Part shown: one piece after another, positions 22,948 to 35,520 of the stretch | Layout of the letters: each line of letters begins with the position of its first letter | Numbering within the stretch: the stretch's first letter is position 1 | DNA from: Molossus alvarezi | Lineage: Eukaryota > Chordata > Mammalia > Chiroptera > Molossidae | Assembly: GCA_037176705.1 (NCBI GenBank) | Contig: CM073896.1 | Span: 27,106,708 to 27,170,707 of the forward strand | Reading direction: 5' to 3' | Length of the DNA: 64,000 nucleotides | The notes under the pieces: model-generated | Seen by the model: the letters and a program-made list of their open reading frames with translations, nothing else | Told to the model about the DNA's origin: nothing | Database searches by the model: none | Made by a program: the position numbers and the translations under genes

Positions 22948-23194
22948 GTTTTTGTTTTGGGGTTTTGTTTGTTTGGTTGGTTGGTTGGTTTTATTTTAAT
23001 TTTAGGGAGAAATGAAGAAAGAAGGAGAGAGAGAGAGAGAGATCAATGTAACAGAAATACTGATGGGCTGCTGCTCATATACACCCCAACCGGGGACCGA
23101 ATACAAAACCCGGGCCTGTGCCCTCACTGGAATCGAACCCACGACCTTTTAATGCACAGGGCAATGCTCAGCCCATAGAGCCACACCGGCCAGG
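22948..23194 (-). mobile_element. Ves-type SINE, antisense
   Basis: Antisense copy ending AGAGCCACACCGGCCAGG. The tail side is a T/G-rich stretch with GGTTGGTTGGTTGG. The copy is diverged and no clear duplication is visible. Confidence 0.85.
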
Positions 23195-24564
23195 ATGACA
23201 TGCCAAGATGTGATGGCAAGGAAGGCAGCGTTGGGAAAAGAATGTGGACAGGAGTCCGGTCGGCCAGACCCAGGGTTGAGCTTAGTGGTTGTAACGTCTC
23301 CCGTGGTAAGATGGGGATGGTAAATCCCCATCAGAGAGTGTGGTGGGGGAACACGTTAAAGTGCTGAGAACTGGTTGTTTTTCCTTCCTTGAGCATATAC
23401 CTTGTTTGTTGTTTGTTTGTTAGTTTGTTTGGTTTTGGCCACATTGTGAATGCAAGCTTATTATATCAACCTAATGTTTATGCACCAAACTAGGAAGTGT
23501 CCCATCTACTTGTACTTCACTCCTTGGCCATATACGCCTTCAAATCCCCAGCGGTGTCAGCCAGCTTTATATGAACCCCCACTGCAAAGGTCACTGGTTC
23601 ATCTTCTTCCCTGGGTGCATTCTCTCCAGTTCAAGGGAGAGCCCAGAAGTAGGGTTTCCGGTGGAATGAATGTCTGTTCTGACATGCTGACTGCCAATTC
23701 TCTGTGCTGCTGAAGCTGCAGAGTATGAGCAGAGGATACCTGAGCTAGAAAGTGCTGTTGATGATTCTTATCTTCATAATTAGTTTGGTATGACTAAAAA
23801 ATTTTTTTTTAAAAATGTTCCCACATATTCCCAGAGGTAGACTTTCAGGCATCTTCCCGTCTGGAGGAATGCAGCCTGGGCTCTGTCCATGGTATCTCTG
23901 TGTTGAGTTTGGGAGAGCCCCACACAGCATCCTCCCTGGCTCCTCAGGCCCTGTGTCCACTGCAACCACGTGACAGGCAAAGAAATAAAGTGCCAAAGAC
24001 CCCTGGGCTCTGCCTCTGCTTCTCCCAAGGCTGACTCCCGAAATGTGTATTCTAGTTTTACCATTGCTTGACTTCTCTTCTCCCTCCCCAAGCCCAAACT
24101 CTCTTTTTCAGATCATTATTCTCATCAACATAAAACTATTCAGCAAAAAGTATTACACTATATTTAAAAGTTTTAGCATATATGTATATACATATATAAT
24201 TATATATCAACATAACCTTCTTAAAAATAAAAATATATATTCTAATATATTTCTTTTCATCTCACTTGGAAGAAGCTAGAGAGAGGGAGTGTGGAAGGAA
24301 GGTAGAGAGGGAGAAATTTGTCTTTCTCCAGTTTCTTGGATGAGTGCTACTATTCCTACACCTGTATAGTGGCCTTTAATTATTGTTGGCTTCCTCAGGA
24401 TCAATATGCCCCAGAGATCCAAATCAAATCTGAACTAAGATCAAATCCTTTTTCAGCTCTTAAATTTACATATTGCCCAACCCTCCCCCAAAAAACAATA
24501 GAGTTCTCTCTAAGCTAGTACCTCCCCACCCATCATTCCAGTCAAGTTCAGCTTTTATTGTTGC
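23195..24564. other. Unique sequence, nothing recognised
   Basis: Holds a TTTG-rich simple stretch (about 23,403-23,436) and AT-rich low complexity (24,170-24,250). Otherwise nothing recognised. The reverse frames of 83 and 105 codons overlap each other and lack motifs. Confidence 0.45.
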
Positions 24565-25690
24565 ATCCATATATTGATTCATCAAATATAAATTGAGCAC
24601 CCATCATATAGCAGGGACTGTACTGCAGTATGAGTACAAAATATAAAAACACTGTTCTTGAAACTGAAGAACCTAGAATAAGTGAAGGAGACAGAGAAAT
24701 CAACAGTTGAACTAACATAGCTGACAGTGTGAAGACTGTGCTTGTGGTACTTACAGTGTCTATAGGAAGAACATAACTCCAAAGAAGAAGTCATGGAGGG
24801 CTTCCCAGATGAAGAAATGTGTTCACTACAAGTGGGCTCGCATTCTCCAAACAGGTACCAAATGTAAAAAGGTGTTTCCTGCAATGAAAATAGCATATGC
24901 AATGACATGGAAGCATGAAACTATACTATACTTATTTAAAACTTCTCTCCATATAGTGAAAGAACCCCAGGACATGGTGGTAGGAAATAAAATTAGAGAC
25001 ACAAGCACAGCTATATCATGAAGAATTGGGGGTGCTAGATTTGTCCTTTGGGCAATAAAGATCATCAAAAAATTTTAATCAAGGAAGTGACCTAATCACA
25101 TTTGCATTTAAAAACCTATGTCGCCCATACCTCGGTTGCAGTTTGTCGGTCGTGCGGGTGGCAGCCACTAAATGTGTTCCTTTCACGTCGATGTTTCTCT
25201 CTCTCTCTCTGTTCCTTTCGCTCCCTCCCACTCTACCTGAACAAAAAATGGAAAAATGTCCTCGGGTGAGGATAAAAATAAATAAAAATAAAAAACTTAT
25301 GTCTGCAGGGTGAAGGCTACATTAAAATGAGGTAGAGGGACAGAGTCAGGGAATCCATTCAGCTAGTAATCCAAGCAAGAACTGCTAAAGCTGTAGACTT
25401 GGCTATAAAAGCATAGGGAATTTGGGAGGTAAGACTAGACAAGCTATTTGGTAAAAATGAAGATGGAAAAAAATAATCAGAGTTGACTCCTGAGTCTCTA
25501 TCTTTGGTAGGATGGTGATGCCATTCTGTACCACAGGGACTATGGAAGGATGAATATATTTGGATGAAAAATAAGCAGTTGAGGTTAGACATTAAATTTG
25601 AGGCACCCATGGAACATAGAAGAAGGGTAGTCCAGACAACTAGATATGTAGTTCTGGCCATCAGGGGAAGATCTGGGGGGGAGGGGGTGT
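24565..25690 (-). mobile_element. L2 LINE remnant, antisense, split by a SINE
   Basis: ATAAATTGAGCACCCATCAT with AGCAGGGACTGTACTGCAG is the antisense L2 3' end. Further on come GGAGGGCTTCCCAGATGAAG, AAGGAAGTGACCTAATCACA and CTAGTAATCCAAGCAAGAAC, in the order expected for antisense L2. Very diverged; edges approximate. Confidence 0.65.
25123..25290 (+). mobile_element. Headless Ves-type SINE
   Basis: Begins at about CCCATACCTCGGTTGCAGTT, just after the tRNA-like part, and runs to the AAAATGTCCTCGGGTGAGGA end and A-rich tail. Duplication AAAAACCTATGTC / AAAAACTTATGTC (25110-25122 and 25291-25303). Confidence 0.92.
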
Positions 25691-28081
25691 CCCTGACTAG
25701 ATAATTTACATTGAATTTCCTGGACACTTACTACCAACAGAACACCCCCCCCCCCGCTGTTCTCCCCCCCTTCTCTTTTGCTTCAGTTTTTCCTCTTCTC
25801 TGTGACCCACAATGACTTTCAGAGTAAAAGTAATCAAGTACAGCTATCTACTGCCCCTACAATATACGAAAGCCAAAGAAAGTAAGAAAACTAAATGAAC
25901 GCTAACAGTAGAGTTTAGTGAAATAACTTTAGTGAATGTTGTTGTATAGAAGAGAGAAGGCGCTCCGTACAACTTGAAGAGTCACTCTGAACTGCGAGTT
26001 CGGAAGAACTGGTTTCGTGCACCCCACCTTGCAGCATTACTAGAGAGGAGATTGCATTATTTTATTGTTCACCAAATGCCCACACTAGTAAAATAGGACT
26101 GTGTGTTCTACTTGCTCCTTATCTTTTCCAGAATAACTACCAAGGATAACCACTTACATTTGCAATACAGAAACACAGAGACAGGAATTTGGGGGTCCTG
26201 ACACATCAGTTTGGGGCTTTAGATAACCCCATCTTCATAACAGAATATGCACAGCTCTTTCCACTCTTTCAGGGTCAGAGCTGAAGGTGTGGAGAATCTA
26301 CTCCAACCTACGAATTATTTTGAATTGGACACACGTGCCACACATTTATGGACAGCCTAGCATTTGGCACCTGTCACGTGTCCAGTGAACAAATGCAGGA
26401 GAAAATGACTTTTCCACCCTCAGGCACTATACTACAGAACAACCATGATGACAGTTCTTCGCTGATATTCTATTTTGTGGGAGGAGAGGGGTTCATTTCA
26501 AATTAATTTATGGTCTGTGAAAGTGCTAAGAACATGCTTCACTGCACCTAGAAGCGTGATATGCACCACTCCCTGGTAAAATCCATTTGAGGGGCTCTCG
26601 GGGCGGAACGATGCTCCCTGCTCCTGGGTCAGGCTTCTAGCATTAGCGGCTGGTATTCCGAACCATGGAATCAATTTCAGGAGTCAAAGAGGCCTGTCAC
26701 ATGGAGAGACTTGGAAGACAGCACTAAATGCCACTGCAGAGTCTGAAGGCTGCACCTAGGGGAATTCCAGTCCACCAGAGATATCACCTGGGCCACTGCA
26801 TGTGTGTGTTTCAAAAACAAACCAGGTCCCTTTCTTTCACAAGAACCTCATTTCTCATTATTGGAGTCTGCAGGGCAATAGCCAGTTTTTCATCCAGTTT
26901 TGCACTAATGTCGCACATGTCAATAGTCAATTGGTCCCATTTGATCCAGGGCTTACACATACCAAGGGACTTTGTTACAGTCACCCAATGTGTCAGGCCC
27001 TGATTAAAGTTGTTTTTCCTGTGGGGTTTATGGATCCATATCTATTTTGCTGCTCTCCAGCTGTGTCATAACTCAACTATGAAGCTTTCCTTCAAAGCGC
27101 TGTTTTTGGTTGGCACCTGCTTTTGCAAGAAATATTACTACTATACACAATTGCAAAACAATTTTTTCAGAGATTTATAAACTTTGCCTCAGACTCAGGG
27201 CAATTCACATCCACCATATCTAAGCCAAACTCGTATTAATTAGCAGAGAGAAAATAGAAGACTCTGCATCAATCCCAAATGTCTACCCTCCGGGACTCCT
27301 TTTGTTGTTACTATACATATCATTGCATTGACAGTAAGACTTGGGCCAGCTACAGATAAAGAAGTATTTGTTCAGGGCTTTCTCAATAAGGAGGGAAGCA
27401 GTGTTGTTATGGAACCCAGAAGCCCTTTCCAGAGGTTTTGGTGAATATTTCTTCTGAAACTGTGAGAGGGAAGCAGACCGGAGACAAGGTAAGAAACGGA
27501 GGATGGGTAAGTGAGGGTTCAAGGTTGGGAAAGACACCAGAGAGGAATAATTCCTTGAAATTATTAGTTAATGTAGAACCCATGTGCTCAAGAGCTAGGT
27601 AAGTAATATGTGGAGAGAAAATTAAAGTATGAAAAACCCACACCAGAAATCAGGACACATCTGCCTCCGAGTTTAAGGTAAGGTTATGGATTAAAACAGA
27701 TGAGCAATAATAATAGAGAAACGAGCACCCAGAGGACAGATATTTGGGAATCAAGTACCCAGAACAGCATTTCGAAATCAAAGGGCAAGGAAGACAGATG
27801 AAAAATACATATTGTGTTCTGTGGTAGTCATGATCAGCTACCAGGAAGGAGACCTAGTAGACAAGCAATCATGTGCCCCAGCCAAGAGCCTTAGCATTTC
27901 TTCAAGAGCACAGACCAAGTTCATAGCAGACCAGCCTATGAGAAGTAAGTAACTGCATCTGGACAAATGGAAGGACATGGTCAGTGAATCCCAGAGAGTG
28001 AGTTTCACATGAGAGGGTCCTTTCTCTCTCAGCTCAGCCTTTTCTTTCTTGGAGCTTAATGGATTGTAAATGGAAACTGTG
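25691..28081. other. Unique sequence, nothing recognised
   Basis: About 2.4 kb with C/G homopolymer runs near 25,676-25,775 and no gene or interspersed repeat recognised. Confidence 0.45.
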
Positions 28082-28090
28082 CACTCATTT

Positions 28091-28304
28091 TTTTTTTTTT
28101 TTTTTTGCATTTATCTTCAGATAGAAGAGAAGGGATAAAGGGGGAGGGGGGAGAGAGAAACATCAATGAGAGAGAGAGACACATCAAGTGGTTGCCACCC
28201 AGGAACAAACCGCAACCAAGGTACATGCCCTTAGCAGGAACCAAAACCAGGTCTCTCTGGTCCGCAGGCTGACGCTCTAACCTCTGAGCCAAACCAGCCA
28301 GGGC
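28091..28304 (-). mobile_element. Ves-type SINE, antisense
   Basis: Antisense copy from a T-run to GAGCCAAACCAGCCAGGGC. Short flanking similarity CACTCA (28082 and 28307). An internal gap shortens the middle. Confidence 0.9.
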
Positions 28305-28318
28305 TCCACTCACATTTT

Positions 28319-29531
28319 AATTCATTCTATGGACTCCCTGTGAGATGCGTGCACATGTTTCTTCTTCAGCTCGCAGCATTCCCGACTCCTTTGAACTCCT
28401 GGGAGAATTCAGAGTGTGATGCAACCAAGTAAAGGAGGACAGACGAGGAAAGACTGCAGGTCAGGGAGTCCAAGTTTCCATCTCTGCTGCACTCCATTCA
28501 GAGCTAGAACTCCGAGTTTTGAAGTTTGGAGAGTTGCTTTAGAAACCTTATTTTAAAGGTACCAGGGAGTTCTTTGTTCATGGGAATCATCCATGAAGAT
28601 TTTTGGTTTATTAAGCATATTAATACCCAAATTTAAGAGAAGACTATCTAGCAAAATCTGTTCTTTTCTCAGGAACCAATTTCTTCAATAATATATATGG
28701 CAACAGAACTTTCAAAAATATTATATCAAGGGTGAGAAACCAATTTTTAAAAATGCATTTTAATAGACATTTTTCAGGTGTAAAGCCTTGACCAAAAGCC
28801 TAACAAAATACTTTTTATAGTTTCTCTCTCTGGTTATAAATATTTTCCATTATTACGATGACAATGACTCAAATTGATAATAATGCTACAATAAGAACGC
28901 TTCACTTCTAAAAGCTTCCTGTTGGCTTAGGACATATTTTTCCTACCCCTCTTTTTGTTTTTCAATCATGATGAACAAACACATATCAAATGCTTTTTTA
29001 GGACATTTGAAAGAACTATTAGAGACTTAAAGAGTGACACTAATGTTCCTCCTGAGACTGTCAACGCAAAATTTGATTTGAGGATCTCTTGATTACTTTC
29101 TGTGTTATGTCTTTGGTGCTGAGAAATAAGATTTAGTATGTCTCATAGCTCTGTTTATGGCAGATTAATATCAAGGAAAATAGATATTCTGAGAGGAAGA
29201 AAGGAAAATTTGCTCTTTATCATATGAATTTTCCAGAGGAAAATACTCATAAATAATGATGGAAGATCAAACATTATTGGTATTCTAACTTTCTTATTCA
29301 TAAAAATAAAAAATTATTTTTACAAAAATATTTCTATAGCACAAAAAACTCATTTTTTAATTTTACTTTTAACCAGTCAGACATGTGCATGAAAAATGGA
29401 TGTTGATATCATTTCAGAACTCTAGAAGGAAACTTATTTTGCAACCATTTTACTGATAAACTCATTCCAAGAGAAGCCCTTTGGTTTGACTTACCACAGG
29501 TTTCTCTAGAGTCATGGTAGACCTCTAAAAA
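28319..29531. other. Unique AT-rich sequence
   Basis: No repeat or gene recognised. Confidence 0.45.
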
Positions 29532-29541
29532 ATATAAATGT

Positions 29542-29786
29542 GCCCTGGCCAGTTTGGTTCAGTGGTTAGAGCATCGGCCTGCGGTCCAGAGAGACCCGGG
29601 TTCGGTTCCCGCTAAGGGCACGTACCTTCATTGCAGTTTGTCCCCGGCCCTGGTTGGGTCGTGCAGGAGGCGGCTGCTCGATGTGTCCCTTTCGCGTTGA
29701 CGTTTCTCTCTCTCTCTCTTCCTCTCTCTCCCTCCCACTCTATCTGAACAAAAAATGGAAAAACGTCCTCGGGTGAGGATAAAAAG

Positions 29787-29788
<2 letters not shown>
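29542..29788 (+). mobile_element. Ves-type SINE
   Basis: Nearly pristine copy: GCCCTGGCCAGTTTGGTTCA head, GGGTTCGGTTCCCGC B-box-like region and AACGTCCTCGGGTGAGGAT end. Duplication ATATAAATG (29532-29540 and 29841-29849), with an (AT)n tract between the tail and the second copy. Confidence 0.95.

Positions 29789-29845
<57 letters not shown>
29789..29845. repeat. (AT)n microsatellite at the SINE tail
   Basis: About 57 bp of AT alternation directly after the SINE tail, running into the target-site duplication. Confidence 0.95.
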
Positions 29846-29848
<3 letters not shown>

Positions 29849-29849
29849 G

Positions 29850-31359
29850 CCATACAATGCTAGCGAGTAAGATAACTCCCTTGCAGATGACCCAGGAAGT
29901 GTTCTAATATCTTGCTCTTTAGAAAATGTGAAAAGGAGCAAATGATACACAAAGTGCAACTCTACTGTGTCAAAACTGCTGTGTATTGTACTTCATTGTG
30001 GAATCTATGCCTCGAAATACAAACCTTCAACTATCACCTCAGGAAATGAGGTTAGATACTGGACAACATCTCTATGCTGAGAAATATTGTCTCCAATCTT
30101 CCCATTTTGTAGATTATTTAAATATTACTGAGTGCTTAGAGTTTCAAGCGTGAGAGTCCACTGTTTATAGAGAGAACTGGAAGGTATTTTATCGATAGAA
30201 CAATCTCACAGTCCACTGACTGTTGGGCAGTGATGCCTGGTGTTCTCATTTAACTAAACATGCATTTCAATCTTGCTCACTGGAAGAAAAAGCTGTCCTG
30301 TGAATAGCAGTGTTCAGTCAGCAGCAACTACTGCCAATGTTATATTCAACTGAGATCAAGCAGCAAGCGGGTGTATGAAACTAGTAAGAATTTTGTAAAA
30401 CTTCTGTTTGATCCTTCAAATGTATAGATTATTGACATGGATTCTCAAAGGTTCTAAGAAACATAGGTAAGAGACAAATGTCACTGATTAAAAATATCTT
30501 TTCAAGCAAGAAAATCCCCTTTACAAATGAAAAATAAGGCAAAAAATGTATAACATGACCTTATATTCTGACATAAATTCCCTTTTCCTCTTGTATTTCT
30601 CTTTACTCATATTCCTTTCTGTCTTCCATTTTTCCTTCTATTTCTCCAGTTTTTGCATCATTTTCTCTGTACAAAGATACTCCCTTTACCTCCTCCTTGG
30701 CAATTTCTTGACATTTTAAATTCTCCTCTCTTTGTCTTTTCCTCATTTTTACTCACACCTGCTGTGAGCCTTCTCTTCATGACACCACAGAGTAGGTTCA
30801 ATAATTGTGCTTTCACTGAGAAACGGTATAAAGCATGAAGAAAAAGATATCTCAAATTAGATAAGAACATGTGATGCGTTTTTTAAATGAGTGCTCAATC
30901 CGAGAGACTCGGCATCAATCCCAAGCATAACAAGAAAAGCATAACAAAGAAAATTTGAGCCTCAGTCAAGTAATGAAATGCTTTGCAGTACAGCTTCAAT
31001 CAAGAAATGGGACTAACTAAATCACCAAATGTTCAGCAGAGAGAACCAAAGAGGATTCTGTAGAGAAATGGAGTGTCGGCCAATTGAAAAGGAGTTAACG
31101 GCTTGATAGCTGCATGTGTTGACCATGCACTAACTTTTGAATTCACGGTTCATCTTTGATTCTCTAGCTCTGAGCACAGTGACTTTTCCATTAGCAGCAT
31201 TTAATGAATGTTTATTAAATTGTATTACATATCTAACTTGATTCAAGTTTTCAACACCCATCAAAACTGTCTGGTTAGTTAGATGCCTGTATTTCTTGTG
31301 GTGAAATACAGTTAATAAAGAAAAAAAACATTTTAACTCTGGCTACATATAACAGATAA
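29850..31359. other. Unique sequence
   Basis: No gene recognised. The stretch around 31,170-31,230 (TTTAATGAATGTTTATTAAA) could be the 3' end of a very old L2; too degraded to call. Confidence 0.4.
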
Positions 31360-31575
31360 AGGTTACTGATCACTGACTATATTCAAGTACCTCCTGTGAA
31401 GACCATTAGATTATTTCCAAAATTTCCAACAATATTTTAAAGTAGGTATGATGATGCCCATTTCACAGATGAGAAAACAATCCCAAGAGTTTGACTAGCC
31501 ACAGAACTCACCTGGTATGCAGAGGAGTAAGGCTCTGAACATAAGCCTGTGCTTTTTCACCCTGCACTGCAACTG
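31360..31575 (-). mobile_element. MIR SINE remnant, antisense
   Basis: GATGATGCCCATTTCACAGA followed by TGAGAAAACAATCCCAAGAG and a degraded 'ggattcaaacc'-like region: antisense MIR core. Confidence 0.65.
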
Positions 31576-32544
31576 TGGCTTTAGGCACAATAGACAGGAT
31601 CTAGGTGATTCTATAATTGAGAGTTAAAACAATTAATACAACCTAGAAAAATACATTTTGTTTTCAAATTTTTGTTTCAACAAGTCAGGCGTTCTTGTCA
31701 TTTATTTTTGCATGTAGAGGGCCACACTGCATAAAGTCGTATGCAGTAGGAGGGGTGTCCCTGATGCACCTGCTGTCATCTCTTGATTATAGGAAAACTT
31801 ATAGCAGAGTATGCAAGCTTACAAGTACTGGTGACAAGTTTCTCCTTGTTTACTGCCTGAAAGTATGCCCCTTTCTTTGACAAACAATAAATACTCTTAG
31901 TTAAGAGTAACTCTATTACCCTTCTGTAAACAGGACCACCGCAGAGGTGACACTCCATTTCTGCAGAAGAGGCAAGCAGATGGCTCTTCCTGGCTCCCCA
32001 CTGGCCAGGCCACCGAGTGACTTTGATGGCAGCCAGTTGTCTGCCCTCTCAGGGTGAGACACACAAATACAGCTGCTCTTTGGGGAGAGAGCTGGGCAAG
32101 AGAGGCAAAAAAAATGACTGTCTAGAGGGGAAAGAAGCTGAAGAGAGGAAGCCAGGACCACTCAGAAATGCATCATTTTACCAAATAATTGCTGCAGAGG
32201 AATAAAGACCATTGATATGCATAGTCTCAGTTATGTCATGGGACAAAGCATAAATCTGATGCCTGGGCTTCTTGCCCATAATAAAGTGTATCACATAATG
32301 AGACTGATTTCCTACATTAAAAAAAAAAAAGTGAATAATCTATTTCCGGTGTAAATTATCACCATTAGTTCACAAAATGCTTTCCTTGTTCAGGAATTAC
32401 AGGAAGGAAGAGATGTCAAAACAGAATATAAAGGAGAAGCAATTTAAATAGATTACTATATCTCAGTCCTTTCATAGAATCCTATCATTTTGCAAATATT
32501 TCCACCATGATCCGGCTAAGATGGACCAAACCAAACTTTATAGG
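31576..32544. other. Unique sequence, nothing recognised
   Basis: No repeat or gene recognised. Confidence 0.4.
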
Positions 32545-32626
32545 ACAGTGTCTATTATCCCTGTCTTACAGGTGAGGAATCTGAGATCTATTGGGTTATA
32601 TAATTTGCCCAAGGTCTCAGTGGTTA
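32545..32626 (-). mobile_element. MIR SINE remnant, antisense, cut by an LTR
   Basis: TTATCCCTGTCTTACAGGTG and TTTGCCCAAGGTCTCAGTGG are antisense MIR. The next part may resume at about 33,160 (AAGCTGGGACTTTACCAGGG) after the LTR, which would make the LTR an insertion into MIR. Confidence 0.65.
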
Positions 32627-33154
32627 TGACAGTTAATTTTATATGTAACTTGACAGGCCTCAGGATGCCCAGATTAAACATTATTTCTGGGTGTGTATCT
32701 CCAGATGAGATTATCATTTGAATTAGTAATGGAGGTTGCCCTTTCCAGTGCGGGTGGGCATCATCCAATTCATTGAGGGACTGAATAGAACAAAGGGCAG
32801 AGGAAGGAGAGAGAAATTCACCCCTTTTTCCTGCCTCACTGACTGAACTGGGACATCTCATCTCCCCTCGCTTGTCCTCGAAGGGGGATTTTATCACTGC
32901 CCCACTCTCCTTGGGCCCTTCAACTGAGCTGAATTACACCACTAGCTTTCCTGATCTCCAGCTTGCAGACAGCAGATTAGGGGGCCTCTCAGCCTCTGTA
33001 ACTGCACAAGTTGATTCCTCCTCTGTGTATATATACTAGATTAAATTATATTATATAATCTCGGTGTGATTATATATATTATAGATTATAGATATATAAT
33101 ATGTATACAGTAATCTCCTACTGGTCTATTTCTCTGGAGAACCCCGAATAATAA
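32627..33154 (+). mobile_element. MLT2-type ERVL LTR
   Basis: Sense LTR with TTAATTTTATATGTAACTTG near the start, ATTATTTCTGGGTGTGTATC, GGTGGGCATCATCCAATTCA, CTCCAGCTTGCAGACAGCAG and an end at TCTCTGGAGAACCCCGAATA. These are diagnostic MLT2 blocks. A TATA-rich simple stretch lies near 33,030-33,110. Solitary LTR, no internal viral genes seen. Confidence 0.75.
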
Positions 33155-33584
33155 AAAATCAAGAAGCTGGGACTTTACCAGGGACTTCAAATCCAAACTC
33201 CAAGTAAACACTTTCCACAACTTCCAACCACGTGTTTTACACTTGAAGAAGGATCTACACAGAACCAGGTACTTTTCCATTGTACATCCCCAGCCAGGAC
33301 ATGTGACCTGCATAGTTGCACAAAGTCCTGGAACCAGAAGGGCACTGCACTTGCTGTCATCTTGACATCTGAACAGGTGCCCACATTTCATTTTGCATCA
33401 GGTCCCACACACTATGTAGCCAGGCTTGTCAACAACCTTATTAGCATAGATCACTCTGAACCTCGAGCATGAGCTTAGCAATCGCTGTCCCAGAAGATGC
33501 CTCCCTGAGGAGGAGGCCGACGAAGTCCGTGGGTGGTCCTGGCTCCCTGGGATCGCATCTCAGCTCTCAGCACTCTCCACTCCG
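33155..33584. other. Mostly unique sequence
   Basis: Nothing recognised apart from the possible MIR continuation at 33,160-33,205. Confidence 0.4.
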
Positions 33585-33834
33585 GCAACACTGCCTCTTG
33601 GCTCTTTTCCTGCCACGTGGAGCACCATCTCCTCTGCCTAAAAACATTTTCCCCTGGGTAGTCCCGTGCCTCGTTCCTTCTCTTCATTTCTCTGCTCAAA
33701 TGCTGTTTCAACAGAGAGGCCTTCTCTGGCCATCCTGTTTATAATGCTCCCTTTCTCACTCCATCACTTACCCTGCTTAATCTATCTTTATAGCATCTTA
33801 AATAACACACAATCATTGGTTTAATTTTCATTAT

Positions 33835-34272
33835 TGTTCTGGGCTGAACTGTATCCCCAAAATCCGTATGTTGAAGCCGTAACCCCCGGTATCTCAAAAT
33901 GTGACTATGTTTAAAGATTTTTTTTAATTAATTTATTTTTGTTACAGATATTTCTCCTTTTTCCCCCACTGAGATTTTTTAAAGAGGTGATTAAGTTAAA
34001 AGAAAGCCATTGGGTGAGCCCTAATCAAATCTGACTACTGTCCTTATAAGGGGAGGAAATTTGGACACACAGAGGGACACCAGAAGCACACAGGAGGACA
34101 CAGCAAGAAGGTGTCATCTGCCAATCAAGGAGACAGTCCTCAAGGAGAAACTAAACCTGCTGACCCCTTGATCTTGGCCTTCTAGCCTCCAGAACCGTGA
34201 GAAAATAAATTTCAGTTGTTGAAGCACCCAGTCTGTAGCATTTTGATATGACAGCCCTAGCAAACTAATATA
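33835..34272 (+). mobile_element. MLT1-type LTR (ERVL-MaLR)
   Basis: Begins TGTTCTGGGCTGAACTGTAT, has CAAAATCCGTATGTTGAAGC and TTCTAGCCTCCAGAACCGTG, and ends CAGCCCTAGCAAACTAATATA. Flanks ATTAT / ATTGT match at four of five positions. It sits inside an L2 and is itself interrupted by a 48-bp L1 snippet. Confidence 0.88.
33924..33971 (-). mobile_element. 48-bp L1 3'-end snippet, antisense
   Basis: ATTTATTTTTGTTACAGATA is the antisense terminus of the bat L1s in this window. It interrupts the MLT1 LTR between two copies of AGATTTTTT (33915-33923 and 33972-33980). Confidence 0.82.
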
Positions 34273-34395
34273 ATTGTCTTTGCCATCCACTAGAATGTGG
34301 TATCTCTGAGAAAAGGGATTTTGTTTCGTCCACTGCTGTAGGCTCAATGCCAAGCAGTAGACACAGTAGGTATTTTTAAATTGTTGAATAAGAAA

Positions 34396-35379
34396 TGAAT
34401 GGTTTTATAATTACTTAAGAGGATTTTAAAGAGAATCTTCAAATACTTTGTGGTACCAAAATGTTTTATTTTATGCTACCTGAATTAATTATGCCATGGA
34501 AAGAGATGGGAACCATTTTGTTAAACAAAGGTTTTCCTTGTAATGGAACTTGGCCAGCTCTGTGTTTTAATCCAGGCTCATAATGCAGCCACTAATGGAT
34601 TCTGTCACAACCAAGAAACTGAAGATCACAATACATGCCAGAAGAAAGGCTATTGCACAGTATTTGTTATTAGAAAAATTACAGAAACAACCTACAGCGA
34701 AAATCAATCAGGAACTTAAAGGATATCCCACAACCTTCCTCCCACGCATTTCTTTGACAGTTAAGATCAGTTACAACTAATTACTTTTAGCACTTCTAAA
34801 GCTACCTAACCATAGCTTCAACAACACATTCAAATCGCTGCATGCTCCTCAGGGTGTGTCAATACCACCACAGCTTTGTCCTCACTCTAACAGGGCAAAA
34901 CAGGAGAGCAGCAAATTACTAATCAACACAGTGATTGATAGCACTACAGTTCTCTTGACTCCAAAGCCCAGGGTGGCTAATATTCTCTAGGAGGTGACAG
35001 ATACTGAGCTCATTCAGGTATTTCTGCCTCGGATGAAATTTTTGGCATGAGCAGTTAGGGTCTGACAGCGTCTATCGGTAGGTAAACGGAACTACTTGAG
35101 TATTGCAAGGTGCTGAAGGAACACAAGAACTACAGTTATCCTCTTGTGCACCAGATATGTCTGCTTGCTGCCTCAAGTAACTCAGATTTATAGAAATAGT
35201 ATCCAGATGTTAATGATTTCCATGTATAAATGTAGGGGATCAAAAGGAAAGTGAAATTGTGGTAGAAATTTCACCGACTCCTTTTATACACTTGGCTTCC
35301 TCACAAATCTTATTTCCACGCTACCGAAAACAGGGAAAGAATTAGATGTACTAAGGTGCCTAATGCCAACCATTGCAGG
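34396..35379. other. Unique sequence, nothing recognised
   Basis: No repeat or gene recognised. Confidence 0.4.
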
Positions 35380-35520
35380 AAGCTTGTTAATACCTTATGC
35401 CATTTAATTATCAACCTAAATCTCTGGATAACTATTCCTACCAACAGGAGGTGCTGAATGTCAGGTTTGAAAAGATCAAGAACTTGTCCCGCACTGCGTA
35501 AGTGAGAGTCAAGGGCTTCT
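35380..35520 (-). mobile_element. Possible MIR remnant, antisense
   Basis: AATACCTTATGCCATTTAAT through AAGATCAAGAACTTGTCCCG has the order of antisense MIR, but with heavy divergence. Confidence 0.4.

Larger units (their letters stand above)
33585..34395 (+). mobile_element. L2 LINE remnant, split by an MLT1 LTR
   Basis: CAACAGAGAGGCCTTCTCTG (about 33,710) and, after the LTR, CCACTAGAATGTGGTATCTC and TAGACACAGTAGGTATTTTT form a sense L2 3' end in the right order. Confidence 0.7.

Noticed and set aside
29612..29959. 115-codon - strand frame with YIYIYIY repeats
   Set aside because: Antisense SINE plus AT microsatellite.
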